36,992 bases of DNA from Methylobacterium cerastii (GTDB lineage Bacteria > Pseudomonadota > Alphaproteobacteria > Rhizobiales > Beijerinckiaceae): NCBI RefSeq assembly GCF_022179125.1, contig NZ_BPQG01000116.1, positions 1 to 36,992 on the forward strand. The letters run 5' to 3'. A model generated the notes under the pieces. The model worked only from the letters and a program-made list of their open reading frames with translations, did no database searches and was not told where the DNA came from. Positions 12,615 to 20,900 of this stretch are shown one piece after another (position 1 is the first letter of the stretch; each line of letters starts with the position of its first letter). A program made the position numbers and the translations under genes.

Positions 12615-13502
12615 TCACTCCATCCGCGTCGTCATCGTCTGCGGCGGCAGCGGCTCCTCGGGGGCTTCGGCGGCCTCCGCGTCGAGGTGGTCGATGACCG
12701 CGACGGCGTCGGCCCAGACCCGGAAGCCGACCAGCGGGTTCGGGCCGAAGGTGTGGGTCAACGGCACGTCGGCGGCGTCGCGCCCGTAGGCGACCATGAC
12801 CCGGCCGATGCGCGGCGCGTTGTTGCGCGGGTCGAACACGTGCCAGCGCCCGCCGAGGTAGACCTCCATCCAGGCGCAGAAGTCGCCGGCCGGGTGCGGC
12901 TCCGGCTCGCCGATGAAGCTGATGTAGCCGGTGCAGTAGCGGGTCGGCAGGTTCAGCGCCCGGCAGAGCGCCACCGCGAGGTGGGTGAAGTCGCGGCAGA
13001 CCCCGCGCCCGCCCTGGTAGGCGTCGAGCGCCGTGCGGTCGCGGTGGGCGAACTCGTAGCCGAAGGCGAGGTGGGCGTGGACGAAGTCGCACACCGCCTG
13101 CACCCGCTCCCACCCCGGCGGGGTGTCGCCGAACAGCCGCCAGGCCTCGTCGGCGAGCAGGTCGGATTCGCAGTAGCGGCTCGGCAGCAGGAACAGCAGG
13201 GTCTCGGCCGGCAGGTCCTCGACGCGGTGCTGCGCGGCGTCCGGCGCCATCGGGTCCGGCAGCCCGTCGTCGGCGACGATCCCGTCGGTGCCGATGGTGA
13301 AGGCGCCGGCCGGCGCGATCAGGCGGCCGCAGAGGTTGCCGAAGCTGTCGCGGTACGTCTCGACCGGCACCGCGGGCTGGGTGACGATCGCATCCGAGGC
13401 CTCGAGGGCGTCGGCGCAGGAGGGATGCAGGTTGAGCATCACCACCATCGGCACGGGATAGGGGAAGGCGTAGCGCATCTCGCAGCCGAGCCTGATCCGC
13501 AT
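12615..13502 (-). CDS. Transglutaminase-like family protein with Cys at the usual His position
   Basis: A 295-residue protein with the bacterial transglutaminase-like (papain-fold) core. The nucleophile Cys169 is in GGRGVCRDFTHLAVALCRAL, and the acidic residue Asp224 is in WHVFDPRNNAPRIGRVMV. Between them, the position that is usually His in the catalytic triad (DFHAW) reads DFCAW, with Cys209; His221 lies nearby. An N-terminal domain typical of these proteins precedes the core (about 1-125). The start is ATG at 13502, preceded by GAAGGA; a longer frame extends further upstream but runs antisense to the acidic-protein gene and is not believed. It is divergent from that gene. Peptidase or amide-bond activity is inferred from the fold only. 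Confidence 0.87.
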   Translation of the reverse strand: MRIRLGCEMRYAFPYPVPMVVMLNLHPSCADALEASDAIVTQPAVPVETYRDSFGNLCGRLIAPAGAFTIGTDGIVADDGLPDPMAPDAAQHRVEDLPAETLLFLLPSRYCESDLLADEAWRLFGDTPPGWERVQAVCDFVHAHLAFGYEFAHRDRTALDAYQGGRGVCRDFTHLAVALCRALNLPTRYCTGYISFIGEPEPHPAGDFCAWMEVYLGGRWHVFDPRNNAPRIGRVMVAYGRDAADVPLTHTFGPNPLVGFRVWADAVAVIDHLDAEAAEAPEEPLPPQTMTTRME

Positions 13503-13794
13503 CCGGGATTCCTTCTTTCCTGAAACTGGGGCCGGCCAAGGCTTGTGGTGGAAGGCGTATGGTCTGACGCGCGCCGTCGCCGGGCCAGAGCGACCGGACC
13601 CAAGCAGGAGGCGGACCGCGAAGGGCTCGGACGGCGCGATAATTCGGGGTTGGCGGGTGTACCGTTCCCCCCTACAGCATCCCCGCGACCGGATTGAGAG
13701 CGGTGCGCGGAAGTTCCAGAGCTTTCTTGCGGCGCAGGCGCGAACGGCCCGGATGCGGGCCTTTCGCAACACGGTAATCAGAGGGAAGTCAGCG

Positions 13795-14151
13795 ATGTTC
13801 ACGCTCGAGATCGAGGGCAAAGCCGTGGCGGTCATCAACGGCGACGAGGAGACCGCGCGCGACCTCTTCACCTGCGACGGCTTCAAGGAAGACATCCAGA
13901 AGATGACGAGCGACGGCGCGCCGCTCTGGAACGGCACCTCGGAGCTCAAGATCCGCGCCGCCAACGAGGACGAGATCGAGATCTTCGAGGACGCGCTGGC
14001 CGAGGACGACGGCGAAGGCGACTTCGAGGACGACCCGCGCCACGCCGCCGCCGCCAACGACGCGACCACCGAAGAGGGCGAGGAGGACGAGGACGAAGCC
14101 GACATCGTCTTCCTCGTGGACATCGACGAGGCCGACGCCCTCGATTCGTGA
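13795..14151 (+). CDS. Small acidic hypothetical protein
   Basis: A 118-residue protein starting at ATG 13795 behind a GAGGGA site. The first 60 residues look like a small folded domain (MFTLEIEGKAVAVINGDEET, then DLFTCDGFKEDIQKM). The rest is very acidic (EDDGEGDFEDD and EEGEEDEDEADIVFLVDIDE), so the protein will have a very low isoelectric point. It contains no enzyme motif I can name. It has its own divergent upstream region and a strong terminator immediately after it, so it is probably a single-gene transcript. Confidence 0.8.
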   Translation: MFTLEIEGKAVAVINGDEETARDLFTCDGFKEDIQKMTSDGAPLWNGTSELKIRAANEDEIEIFEDALAEDDGEGDFEDDPRHAAAANDATTEEGEEDEDEADIVFLVDIDEADALDS

Positions 14152-14158
14152 GGGTTTC

Positions 14159-14190
14159 GGGCGTCCCGATCGAACGGGACGCCCTTTCCT
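14159..14190 (+). terminator. Rho-independent terminator
   Basis: An exact 10-bp stem GGGCGTCCCG / CGGGACGCCC (14159-14168 with 14175-14184) with loop ATCGAA is followed by TTTCCTT, 8 bases after the stop of the acidic-protein gene. It is the cleanest intrinsic terminator in the window. Confidence 0.88.
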
Positions 14191-14233
14191 TCTCTGCTCC
14201 GGGATCAGATCCGTTCTTCGCCTCGCGCAATGG

Positions 14234-14425
14234 ATGAGGGGGGCCCCCTCTCCCCGCACGCGGGGAGAGGCCTGCAGGGACCTCGTCGTCCCTGCGGGTA
14301 GCGAAGGCGAAGCCGAAGCGACGGTGAGGGGGAGGTGCAGGACGAGGCTCCTCCGTCGGCGCCCCTCACATTCGGCTGCAGCCTCGCTCGGCCAAGTCCT
14401 CTCCCCGCACGCGGGGCGAGGGGAT
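14234..14425. repeat. Intergenic palindromic repeat region
   Basis: The 338-base gap between the acidic-protein gene and mdcH carries two copies of a near-perfect palindrome. CCTCTCCCCG-CACG-CGGGGAGAGG is at 14247-14270, and the same with one change (CGGGGCGAGG) is at 14398-14421. The 130 bases between them are rich in short repeats around CCTGCAGGGAC and CGAAGGCGAAGCCGAAGCGA. Palindromes of this CCTCTCCCCGC type are scattered between genes in many alphaproteobacterial genomes. I see no gene in this stretch. Confidence 0.65.
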
Positions 14426-14489
14426 GCGCGGCAGCGTCGGGATACGACAGCTTGGCGCCCGGCGGATCGACGTCGCGGCTGACGACGCC

Positions 14490-15410
14490 TCAACCGGCGA
14501 GCCACTCCGTCACGCCCGCCGCGGTGCGAAAATCCTCCAGCGCCCGCACCCGCGCGTCGGGGATCGCCGAGCCGGCCATGGTCGCCAGCGCGTGGCCGGG
14601 GCCGAGTTCGAGTACGGTGGTCGTGCCGTATTCCCGGCAGGTGTCGAGGCAGGCCGCCCAGTCGATCGTCTGCGCGATCTGGCGCGCGAGTTTGTCGAGC
14701 CCGGCGGCGGCGTCGAACACCGCGGTGCCGTCGAGACCGCCGACGAGGCGCGGGCCGGGGCGCGGCGGCTTTTCCTGAGGTGCCGCGCGCAGGATCTCGC
14801 CGAAGCGCAGGGCGGCGGCGGCGAGGAGCGGCGTGTGCGACGGCGTCCGCACCGGCAGCACCACCGCGCGCTGCGCCCCGGCGGCGAGCGCCGCGCGGCA
14901 GACGGCCTCCAACGCATCGACCGGCCCGCCGACGACGACGCTGTCGGGCGCGTTGCGGATCGCAAGGTGGCAGCCATGCGCGCTTGCCATGTCCGCGCTC
15001 CGCGCCTGCGGCAGGCCGCGGATGCCGGCGAGGCCGTGCCCCACGCCCGAGGCCGCATCCATCGCCTCGGCGCGGGCGGCGGCGAGCGCCAGCACGGTCT
15101 CGACCGAGAAGCGCCCCGCGCAGCCCCAGGCGGCGAGGTCGCCGATGCTGTAGCCGGCGACGATGCGGCGCGCCGGGGCGGATGCGGCGACGATGGTCCA
15201 GCCGGCGAGCGCCGCGACGCAGCACAGGATCTGCCCGGTGCGGTTCTCGTTGAGGGCCGCGCCGCCCGCCCGCGCGATGTCGCGCGGGTCGGCGCCGAGG
15301 AGCGGCTTGGCCGCCGCGAACACGGCCTGCGCCGCCGGCAGCCCGGCGGTGAGGTCGAACATGCCCGGGTGCTGGCCGCCCTGCCCCGAACAGAGGATCG
15401 CCAGCGTCAC
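14490..15410 (-). CDS. mdcH: Malonate decarboxylase epsilon subunit (malonyl-CoA:ACP transacylase-like) MdcH
   Basis: A 306-residue acyltransferase of the FabD/MdcH family, which transfers malonyl from malonyl-CoA to the prosthetic-group thiol of the malonate decarboxylase ACP subunit to prime the enzyme. Motifs are SGQGGQHPGM near the N-terminus, the nucleophile Ser88 in AGYSIGDLAAWG, His192 in RTPSHTPLL and the C-terminal LELGPGHALATM. The start is GTG at 15410; its GTGA overlaps the mdcB stop by 2 bases. FabD itself is excluded mainly by the coupling to mdcB and the MdcH-like ILCSGQGGQ start, but a different malonyltransferase role is possible. Confidence 0.87.
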   Translation of the reverse strand: MTLAILCSGQGGQHPGMFDLTAGLPAAQAVFAAAKPLLGADPRDIARAGGAALNENRTGQILCCVAALAGWTIVAASAPARRIVAGYSIGDLAAWGCAGRFSVETVLALAAARAEAMDAASGVGHGLAGIRGLPQARSADMASAHGCHLAIRNAPDSVVVGGPVDALEAVCRAALAAGAQRAVVLPVRTPSHTPLLAAAALRFGEILRAAPQEKPPRPGPRLVGGLDGTAVFDAAAGLDKLARQIAQTIDWAACLDTCREYGTTTVLELGPGHALATMAGSAIPDARVRALEDFRTAAGVTEWLAG

Positions 15411-16276
15411 GGAGGCGGCGCCTCGATCGCATCCACGAACAGCGTCATCGCCAGCAGGTCGGCCGCGCCGCCGGGGCTGAGGTTCTGGGCGACGAAAACG
15501 TGGTGGAGGGCTTCGGCCGCCTCGCGCCACGCCGTCTGCCCGACGCCGCCGGCCGCGATGAAGCCGGCGGCCGCGTCGCGGGCGAAGGCGTAGCCGGCCT
15601 CGCCGCCGCGATGGAGCAGGTTTGTGTCCTCCACCGTCGCGATCAGCGCGAGGCAGGCCTCGACGTGCGCCGCCTCCGGGTCGTCCGGGCGCAGGCGCCG
15701 GCCGCGGGCCAGCGCCGGAAGGCCGACCTCGTAGACGCTCGGGAAGCCGGAGGCCGCCTCGCGCGGCGCGCCGCCGACCCCGTGCCGGCGCCGGGCCTCG
15801 GCCCCGGGCGCGCGCAGCAGAACCGGGCCGTCGAGGATGTCCGCGCCGTAGCGCTGGCGGACCCGGTCGCCGAGCCCGCCGGCGGGGATGGTCTCCCCGG
15901 AGAACGAACCCGCGGCCGCGCAGAGCAGGCCGAGGCCGAAGATCGCGCCGCGATGGGTGTTCACGCCCCCGGTCGCCGCGCGCATCGCCGCCTCCGCCGC
16001 GATCCCGATGCGCCGAAGCTCGGGCATCGTCGCACCCTGGGCGCCGGAGGCGGCGAGGTCGGCGAGGTAGGGCTCGATCGCCGCCGTGCTCGCCGCGAAG
16101 GTGGCGGCGTCCATGTCGGCATGGCTGCCGCTGTCGATGCGGCTGACGAGGCCGGGCTTCGGGTAGGTGTCGAGCTCGCGCCGCAGGGCCGAGGCCGCGG
16201 CCGCCGCGATGCGCCTGGCGCGCTCGGCGTCCCGTAGGGGCAGGCTCGGGGCTCGGGAACGGGCGACTGTCGTCAT
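15407..16276 (-). CDS. mdcB: Triphosphoribosyl-dephospho-CoA synthase MdcB (CitG family)
   Basis: A 289-residue enzyme that makes 2'-(5''-triphosphoribosyl)-3'-dephospho-CoA from ATP and dephospho-CoA, the precursor of the prosthetic group of malonate decarboxylase. Family signatures are ELDTYPKPGLVSRIDSGSHA, GVNTHRGAIFGLGLLCAAAG and VEDTNLLHRGGEAGYAFARD. The start is ATG at 16276 with GAGAGG upstream; a longer frame with extra Arg-rich residues begins at 16372 but is less likely. It overlaps mdcH, supporting the malonate pathway rather than citrate lyase. The structural subunits (mdcA, C, D, E) and mdcG are not in this window. Confidence 0.88.
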   Translation of the reverse strand: MTTVARSRAPSLPLRDAERARRIAAAAASALRRELDTYPKPGLVSRIDSGSHADMDAATFAASTAAIEPYLADLAASGAQGATMPELRRIGIAAEAAMRAATGGVNTHRGAIFGLGLLCAAAGSFSGETIPAGGLGDRVRQRYGADILDGPVLLRAPGAEARRRHGVGGAPREAASGFPSVYEVGLPALARGRRLRPDDPEAAHVEACLALIATVEDTNLLHRGGEAGYAFARDAAAGFIAAGGVGQTAWREAAEALHHVFVAQNLSPGGAADLLAMTLFVDAIEAPPP

Positions 16277-16443
16277 GGCCTCTCGGATGCGGCGACGGGT
16301 TCGGGACGGAAGACCGCCGGTGCCGCTCCATATCGCCGCCGCGCCCGCATCCGGCAACCGGCGCGGCGACACACGCGGATGAACCTTGGCCCCGGCCGAT
16401 GGTTGCCGGTCCGATCCTGTCCCGCCTTCGAAGGTACCCCGCG

Positions 16444-17007
16444 ATGCCCGACTCGAACAGAACCCCGGATGCCAAGACGTCCGGCGCCCCGAAAAAAGCC
16501 CTCGACGCCAAGGGGATCGTCGACGCCCTGGTCAAGGCGCGCGGCGGCGCGCTCGCCGGCGCAGCGCTCGGCGGCCTCGCCCTGATCGGCGGCCTCGCCT
16601 ACCGGTCGCTACGCGGCGGCAAGGCGGACGCGACCGAGACGGCGGCCTTCCAGGACGTGCCGGAGGACGAGGCGCGCCTGATGCTGCGGGCGATGGTGGC
16701 CGCGACGGTCGCCGACGGCGTGGTCGACGCGGCCGAGCGCCGCCGCCTCGACGAGGCGGTGGCGGCCGCCGGCATCGACCGCGACGGGCGCGCCTGGCTC
16801 GAGCGCGAGCTCGGCAACCCGGCCGAGATCGACGAGATCGCCGACGCGGTGGACGATGCCGAAGCCGCCGCACGGATCTATGCCGCGGCGGCGCTGGCAA
16901 TCGACCTCGACACGATGCAGGAGCGCCAGTTCCTCAAGATGCTGGCGGAGGCCCTCGACGTGCCGCCCGAGGCCGCCGCCCGCGTCGAGCGTGAACTCTC
17001 GGCCTGA
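16444..17007 (+). CDS. TerB-like protein of the DUF533 family
   Basis: A 187-residue protein. A Lys-rich N-terminus is followed by a Gly/Ala-rich hydrophobic segment (GGALAGAALGGLALIGGLAY), which may associate with membranes. A C-terminal all-helical domain follows: LMLRAMVAATVADGVVDAAE, where the acidic loop DGVVDAAE is typical of TerB metal-binding helices. RIYAAAALAIDLDTMQERQFLKML comes later, spanning the second helix pair. Family members are annotated as tellurite resistance TerB or DUF533; the actual role is not established. The ATG at 16444 is preceded by GAAGG. It is divergent from mdcB across a 167-base gap. Confidence 0.85.
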   Translation: MPDSNRTPDAKTSGAPKKALDAKGIVDALVKARGGALAGAALGGLALIGGLAYRSLRGGKADATETAAFQDVPEDEARLMLRAMVAATVADGVVDAAERRRLDEAVAAAGIDRDGRAWLERELGNPAEIDEIADAVDDAEAAARIYAAAALAIDLDTMQERQFLKMLAEALDVPPEAAARVERELSA

Positions 17008-17111
17008 TCGTCTCGCCGTTGCACCCTCCGGTTGATGCCGGCGGGTGCGACGGTGCTAGGCTCCGGGTCGCGGCGCAGGAAGACGGCGTCGCGGAAAAGC
17101 CCGGGAAGCGC

Positions 17112-18164
17112 ATGTCCGAGGAAACCTCAAAGCCGCTTCGCCGGCAGCTCGCCGCCGTCGCCCTCGCGGGCGGCCTGATGACCGGGGCGGCGGCCGCCGA
17201 GCCTTTGGGGCCGTTGACCATCGCCCGGCAGGGCAGCTTCTTCGTCGGCGGCCGCAGCGTCGCCTCGGACACGCTCTCGACGCTGCCGGCCTACGCGCCC
17301 TCGGGCACGATCGCCGTCGACCAGGTCTACGTGCGCTACCAGGTCCCGGTGGAGGCCAAGCGTCCCCCCGTCGTCCTGATCCACGGTTGCTGCCTCACCG
17401 GCAAGACCTGGGAGACGACGCCGGACGGGCGCATGGGCTGGGACGAGTTCTTCGTCCGCGCCGGCTTTCCCACCTACGTGATCGACCAGGCCGGCCGCGG
17501 CCGCTCTGCGGTCGACCCGTCCGCGATCAATGCGGTGAAGACCGGCAAGGCCGCGCCGGAGACGCTGCCGCCGGTGGTCTCGGCCGGCCAGGAACCGGCC
17601 TGGGCGATCTTCCGCTTCGGCCCGAAATACCCGGAGGTCTTCCCCGGGATGCAGTTCCCGCTGGAGGCGCAGGGCGAGTTCTGGAAGCAGATGGTCGCCG
17701 ACTGGGCCGCGACCCTGCCGACCCCGAACCCGACCGTCCCCGCCCTGTCCGAGTTGGCGAAGACGTTGGACGGCGCGATCCTGATCAGCCACTCGCAATC
17801 TGGTATCTACCCGTTCCAGACCGCGGCGCTCGACCGCGCCGGCATCCGCGGCCTCGTGGCGATCGAGCCGGCGGCCTGCCCCGATCCGGCCAAGGACGAC
17901 ATGGCGCCCTACAGGGACCTGCCGATCCTCATGCTGTGGGGCGACTACGTCGAGTTGGCGCCGCGCTGGGCGCCGCGGCTGAAGCTCTGCCGCGCCTTCG
18001 TCGAGGCCGCCAACAAGGCCGGCGGCAAGGCCGAGCTGGTGCTGCTGGCCGACGTCGGCCTGAAGGGCAACTCGCACATGCTGATGCAGGACCGGAACAG
18101 CCTCGACGTCGCCGCCTGGCTGACCGCCTGGCTCGACGCGCACGTGCCGCCGCGGAAACCGTGA
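17112..18164 (+). CDS. Exported alpha/beta hydrolase
   Basis: A 350-residue protein with a likely Sec signal peptide (LRRQLAAVALAGGLMTGAAA, cleavage near AAA-EP at about residue 31). The oxyanion region is PPVVLIHGCCLTGKTWETTP. The nucleophile elbow reads ILISHSQSGIYPFQ, where the usual first Gly of GxSxG is Ser. A strand LPILMLWGDYVELAPRW probably contributes the acid residue and GNSHMLMQD the catalytic His. The start is ATG at 17112 with GGGAAG just upstream. Lipase or esterase activity in the periplasm is inferred from the fold; the substrate is unknown. It converges with the epimerase-like gene across 16 bases. Confidence 0.87.
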   Translation: MSEETSKPLRRQLAAVALAGGLMTGAAAAEPLGPLTIARQGSFFVGGRSVASDTLSTLPAYAPSGTIAVDQVYVRYQVPVEAKRPPVVLIHGCCLTGKTWETTPDGRMGWDEFFVRAGFPTYVIDQAGRGRSAVDPSAINAVKTGKAAPETLPPVVSAGQEPAWAIFRFGPKYPEVFPGMQFPLEAQGEFWKQMVADWAATLPTPNPTVPALSELAKTLDGAILISHSQSGIYPFQTAALDRAGIRGLVAIEPAACPDPAKDDMAPYRDLPILMLWGDYVELAPRWAPRLKLCRAFVEAANKAGGKAELVLLADVGLKGNSHMLMQDRNSLDVAAWLTAWLDAHVPPRKP

Positions 18165-18180
18165 AGACGGGGCGGCGCCC

Positions 18181-19050
18181 TCAGCCGGCCGCCTCGTCCT
18201 TCAGCGCCTGCAGCCCCTCCCGGTAGGTGGGGTAGGCGAGTTCGACGCCGAGTTCCTCGCGGATCAGGCGGTTCCGCACGCGCTTGTTCTCGCCGTAGAA
18301 GCTACGCGCCATCGGCGAGAGGTCGGCGGTCTCGAAGTCGACCTCAGGCGGTAGGGGAAGGCCGGTGAGCCTGGCTGCGTATTCCGTCACGGTCTGGGGC
18401 GCGGCCGGCTCGTCGTCAGTGACGTTGTAGACCGCGCCGTTGCGCGGGCGGTCGAGGGAGGCCAGCAGCGTCGCGGCGATGTCGTCGATGTGGATGCGGT
18501 TGAAGACCTGTCCCGCTTTCACGATGCGCTGGGACCGGCCGTCCCGCAGCTTCACGATCGGGTTGCGGCCGGGGCCGTAGATGCCCGACAGCCGGAACAC
18601 CTGCACGGCCTTGCCGGTCTCGGCCCCGAGCGAGAGCCACGCGTTCTCGACGGCGAGCCGCCCCTGCGAGCGCGCGCTCTTCGGGGTGGCCGGCGTCGCC
18701 TCGTCGATCCAGGCGCCGTCGTGGTCGCCGTAGACGCCGATGGTCGAGAGGTAGCCGATCCAGCCGATCCGGCTCCGGGCGATGTCGTCGCGGAAACGGC
18801 GCAGCACCGGATCGCCGTCGCGGTCGGGCGGGACGGAGACGAGGAGCGCGTCGGCCGCCGCGAGGTCGGCGGGGATGCGCCGGTCGTCTGCCTCGGGGCC
18901 GAAGGCGCGCATCGACAGCCCGGTCTCGGCCTCGAGCGCCCGCGCCTTGTCCGCGTCGGTAACGGTGGCGCAGATCTGCGGGAAGCGGTCGCGGGCGGCC
19001 TCCGCGAAGCGCCGGGCGGAAAAGCCGAGGCCGAACACGAAGAGGGTCAT
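18181..19050 (-). CDS. NAD(P)-binding epimerase/dehydratase-like protein (YeeZ type)
   Basis: A 289-residue extended-SDR-like protein. The nucleotide-binding N-terminus is FVFGLGFSARRFAEAAR (a GxGxxxxxxA variant). ALLVSVPPDRDGDP follows, then IGYLSTIGVYGDHDGAWIDE with the candidate active-site Ser/Thr and Tyr, and FRLSGIYGPGRNPI, RIHIDDIAATLLASL and VYNVTDDEP as in sugar-nucleotide epimerases. The usual YxxxK is not obvious: the second motif reads SARSQGRLAVENAW. It starts 3 bases after queG stops and is probably co-transcribed with it and the GST. The substrate is unknown. Confidence 0.85.
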   Translation of the reverse strand: MTLFVFGLGFSARRFAEAARDRFPQICATVTDADKARALEAETGLSMRAFGPEADDRRIPADLAAADALLVSVPPDRDGDPVLRRFRDDIARSRIGWIGYLSTIGVYGDHDGAWIDEATPATPKSARSQGRLAVENAWLSLGAETGKAVQVFRLSGIYGPGRNPIVKLRDGRSQRIVKAGQVFNRIHIDDIAATLLASLDRPRNGAVYNVTDDEPAAPQTVTEYAARLTGLPLPPEVDFETADLSPMARSFYGENKRVRNRLIREELGVELAYPTYREGLQALKDEAAG

Positions 19051-19053
19051 CGA

Positions 19054-20211
19054 TCAGGTCTCCTCCGGCGGGTCCAAGAGAGCGCGCCATTCGGCCAGCA
19101 CGTCCGGGTCGGTCTCGCCGAGCCCATGACGTTCGTAAAGGGGGCGGCAGGCCGCGGGACCGAGCAGCGCGCCGCAGGCCCAGACCGCCATGCCGCGCAC
19201 GATCGCCGACGCGTCGCCCAAGTTTCGCTCGGCGGAGGCGGCCAGCGCGGGATCGCCCGAGTTGCCCACCGCGATCAGGACGTTGCGCAGGAAGCGGTCG
19301 CGGCCGGTGCGCTTCACCGGCGTGCCCGCGAACCGCGTGCGGAAGGCGGCGTCGTCGAGGCCGGCGAGTTCGGCAAGCGGCGGCGCGTCGAAGGCGGGGT
19401 CGGCCGCCATGCGCGCGTCGCGCGCCGCGTGGGCGAACTTGTTCCAGGGGCAGATCGCGAGGCAGTCGTCGCAGCCGAACACCCGGTTGCCGATCGCCTT
19501 GCGGAACTCCGGCGCGATCGGGCCGGCATGCTCGATCGTCAGGTAGGAGATGCAGCGCCGTGCATCCAAGCGGTAGGGGGCCGGGAAGGCGTTCGTCGGG
19601 CAGACGTCGAGGCAGGCGCGGCAGGAGCCGCAACGGTCGGTCTCGGGCGCATCCGGCTCCAGCTCGGCGGAGGTGTAGATCGCGCCGAGCAGCAGCCAGT
19701 TGCCGTGGCGGCGCGACAGCAGCACCGTGTGCTTGCCCTGCCAGCCGAGGCCGGCGGCGGCGGCCAGCGGCTTCTCCATCACGGGTGCGGTGTCGCAGAA
19801 CACCTTCACCCGCACGTCGCCCTTCGCCGAGAGGTAGCCGCCGAGCTCCTTCAGCCGCCCCTTCACCACGTCGTGATAGTCGCGGCGCTGGGCGTAGGCC
19901 GCGATCGCCCCGCGATCCTTCCTCGCCAGAAGGTCGAGCGGATCGGTTTCGGGGCCGTAATTCGTGGCCAGCACGATGATGCTGCGCACCCCCGGCCACA
20001 AGGTCCTGGGTGAGGCGCGCTGGTCGGCGCGGTCCTGCATCCAGTCCATCGTGCCGTGGGCGCCCTCGCCCAGCCACGCGGCGAGGCGGCCGGGCAACTC
20101 CGGCACCGCCTCCGGGCGGGTGACCTGCACGTCGCAGAAGCCGAGGTGGCGGGCGCGGGCCTCGACGAGGCGGCGCAGCTCGGCGCCGGCGAAGGTGCGG
20201 CGGTCGCTCAG
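19054..20211 (-). CDS. queG: Epoxyqueuosine reductase QueG
   Basis: A cobalamin- and iron-sulfur-dependent cytosolic enzyme that reduces epoxyqueuosine to queuosine in the tRNA wobble base, the last step of queuosine synthesis. The two ferredoxin-like cluster motifs are intact: CGSCRACLDVCPTNAFPAP, and CISYLTIEHAGPI followed by FGCDDCLAICPWNKFA. The family markers MDWM, AAGLGWQGKHTVLLSRRHG and VFCDTAPVMEKPLA are also seen, with a C-terminal HEAT-like region. The frame has no ATG, GTG or TTG in the right place; CTG at 20211 overlaps the GST stop (CTGA) and gives 385 residues, close to the usual 380. The start is therefore uncertain, the identity is not. Confidence 0.93.
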   Translation of the reverse strand: MSDRRTFAGAELRRLVEARARHLGFCDVQVTRPEAVPELPGRLAAWLGEGAHGTMDWMQDRADQRASPRTLWPGVRSIIVLATNYGPETDPLDLLARKDRGAIAAYAQRRDYHDVVKGRLKELGGYLSAKGDVRVKVFCDTAPVMEKPLAAAAGLGWQGKHTVLLSRRHGNWLLLGAIYTSAELEPDAPETDRCGSCRACLDVCPTNAFPAPYRLDARRCISYLTIEHAGPIAPEFRKAIGNRVFGCDDCLAICPWNKFAHAARDARMAADPAFDAPPLAELAGLDDAAFRTRFAGTPVKRTGRDRFLRNVLIAVGNSGDPALAASAERNLGDASAIVRGMAVWACGALLGPAACRPLYERHGLGETDPDVLAEWRALLDPPEET

Positions 20212-20900
20212 AAATCCAGATCCGCGTAATGCCCGGCCGGCGGCATGCCCGCGACCCGGTCGGCCAGCAACGCCCGGAAGGAGGGCCGCGACTTGACCCG
20301 CGCGTACCAGTCCCGCGCCGTCTCGTCCTCGTCCCACGGCACGTCGCCGAGGTAGTCGACGCAGCTCAGGTGCGCGGCGGCCGCGAGGTCGGCGTAGGTC
20401 AGGTGGTCGCCGGCGATCCAGCGGCGGCGGGCCATGAGGTAGCCGATGTATTTCAGGTGGTAGCGCACGTTGGTGCGGGCGGCGCGGATCGCGTTCATGT
20501 CCGGCGGGCCGCCGCCGGTGGCGCTCGTCATGAAGCGCTTCGCGATCTTCTCGGTCACGAGGTAGCCGGTCACCTCGGCGTCGAACTTGACCAGGAACCA
20601 GTCCATCAGCCGGCGCACCTCGACGCGCTCGGCCGGATGGTCCGGCATCAGCCGGCGGCCGGTGAGCCCGAGGCCGCGGGTCTCGTCGAGGTATTCCGCG
20701 ATGATGCCGCCGCCGGGCACGACGAGGCCGCCCTGCTCCATCAGCACCGGCGTGGTGCCGGCCGGATTGATCAGCAGGAACGCGTCGCGCCTGTCCCAGG
20801 GCCGCTCCTCGACGAGGCTCGGCTCCAGGCCCATCTCGGCCAGGACGAGGCGGATGAAGCGGGAGTTGGCGCAGAAGGGAAAGTGATAGAGCGTCGCCAT
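20208..20900 (-). CDS. Glutathione S-transferase family protein
   Basis: A 230-residue cytosolic GST-fold protein. The N-terminal thioredoxin-like domain has YHFPFCANSRFIRLVLAEMG, with Cys/Ser near the glutathione site, and NPAGTTPVLMEQGG with the conserved cis-Pro. An unusual GGGIIAEYLDE replaces the common ESxxIxEYL. The helical C-terminal domain contains IAGDHLTYADLAAAAHLSCV, the N-capping box of GSTs. It heads a three-gene chain: its stop overlaps the queG start, and the epimerase-like gene follows. I recall GST next to queG in other alphaproteobacteria; the link is not understood. Confidence 0.9.
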   Translation of the reverse strand: MATLYHFPFCANSRFIRLVLAEMGLEPSLVEERPWDRRDAFLLINPAGTTPVLMEQGGLVVPGGGIIAEYLDETRGLGLTGRRLMPDHPAERVEVRRLMDWFLVKFDAEVTGYLVTEKIAKRFMTSATGGGPPDMNAIRAARTNVRYHLKYIGYLMARRRWIAGDHLTYADLAAAAHLSCVDYLGDVPWDEDETARDWYARVKSRPSFRALLADRVAGMPPAGHYADLDF

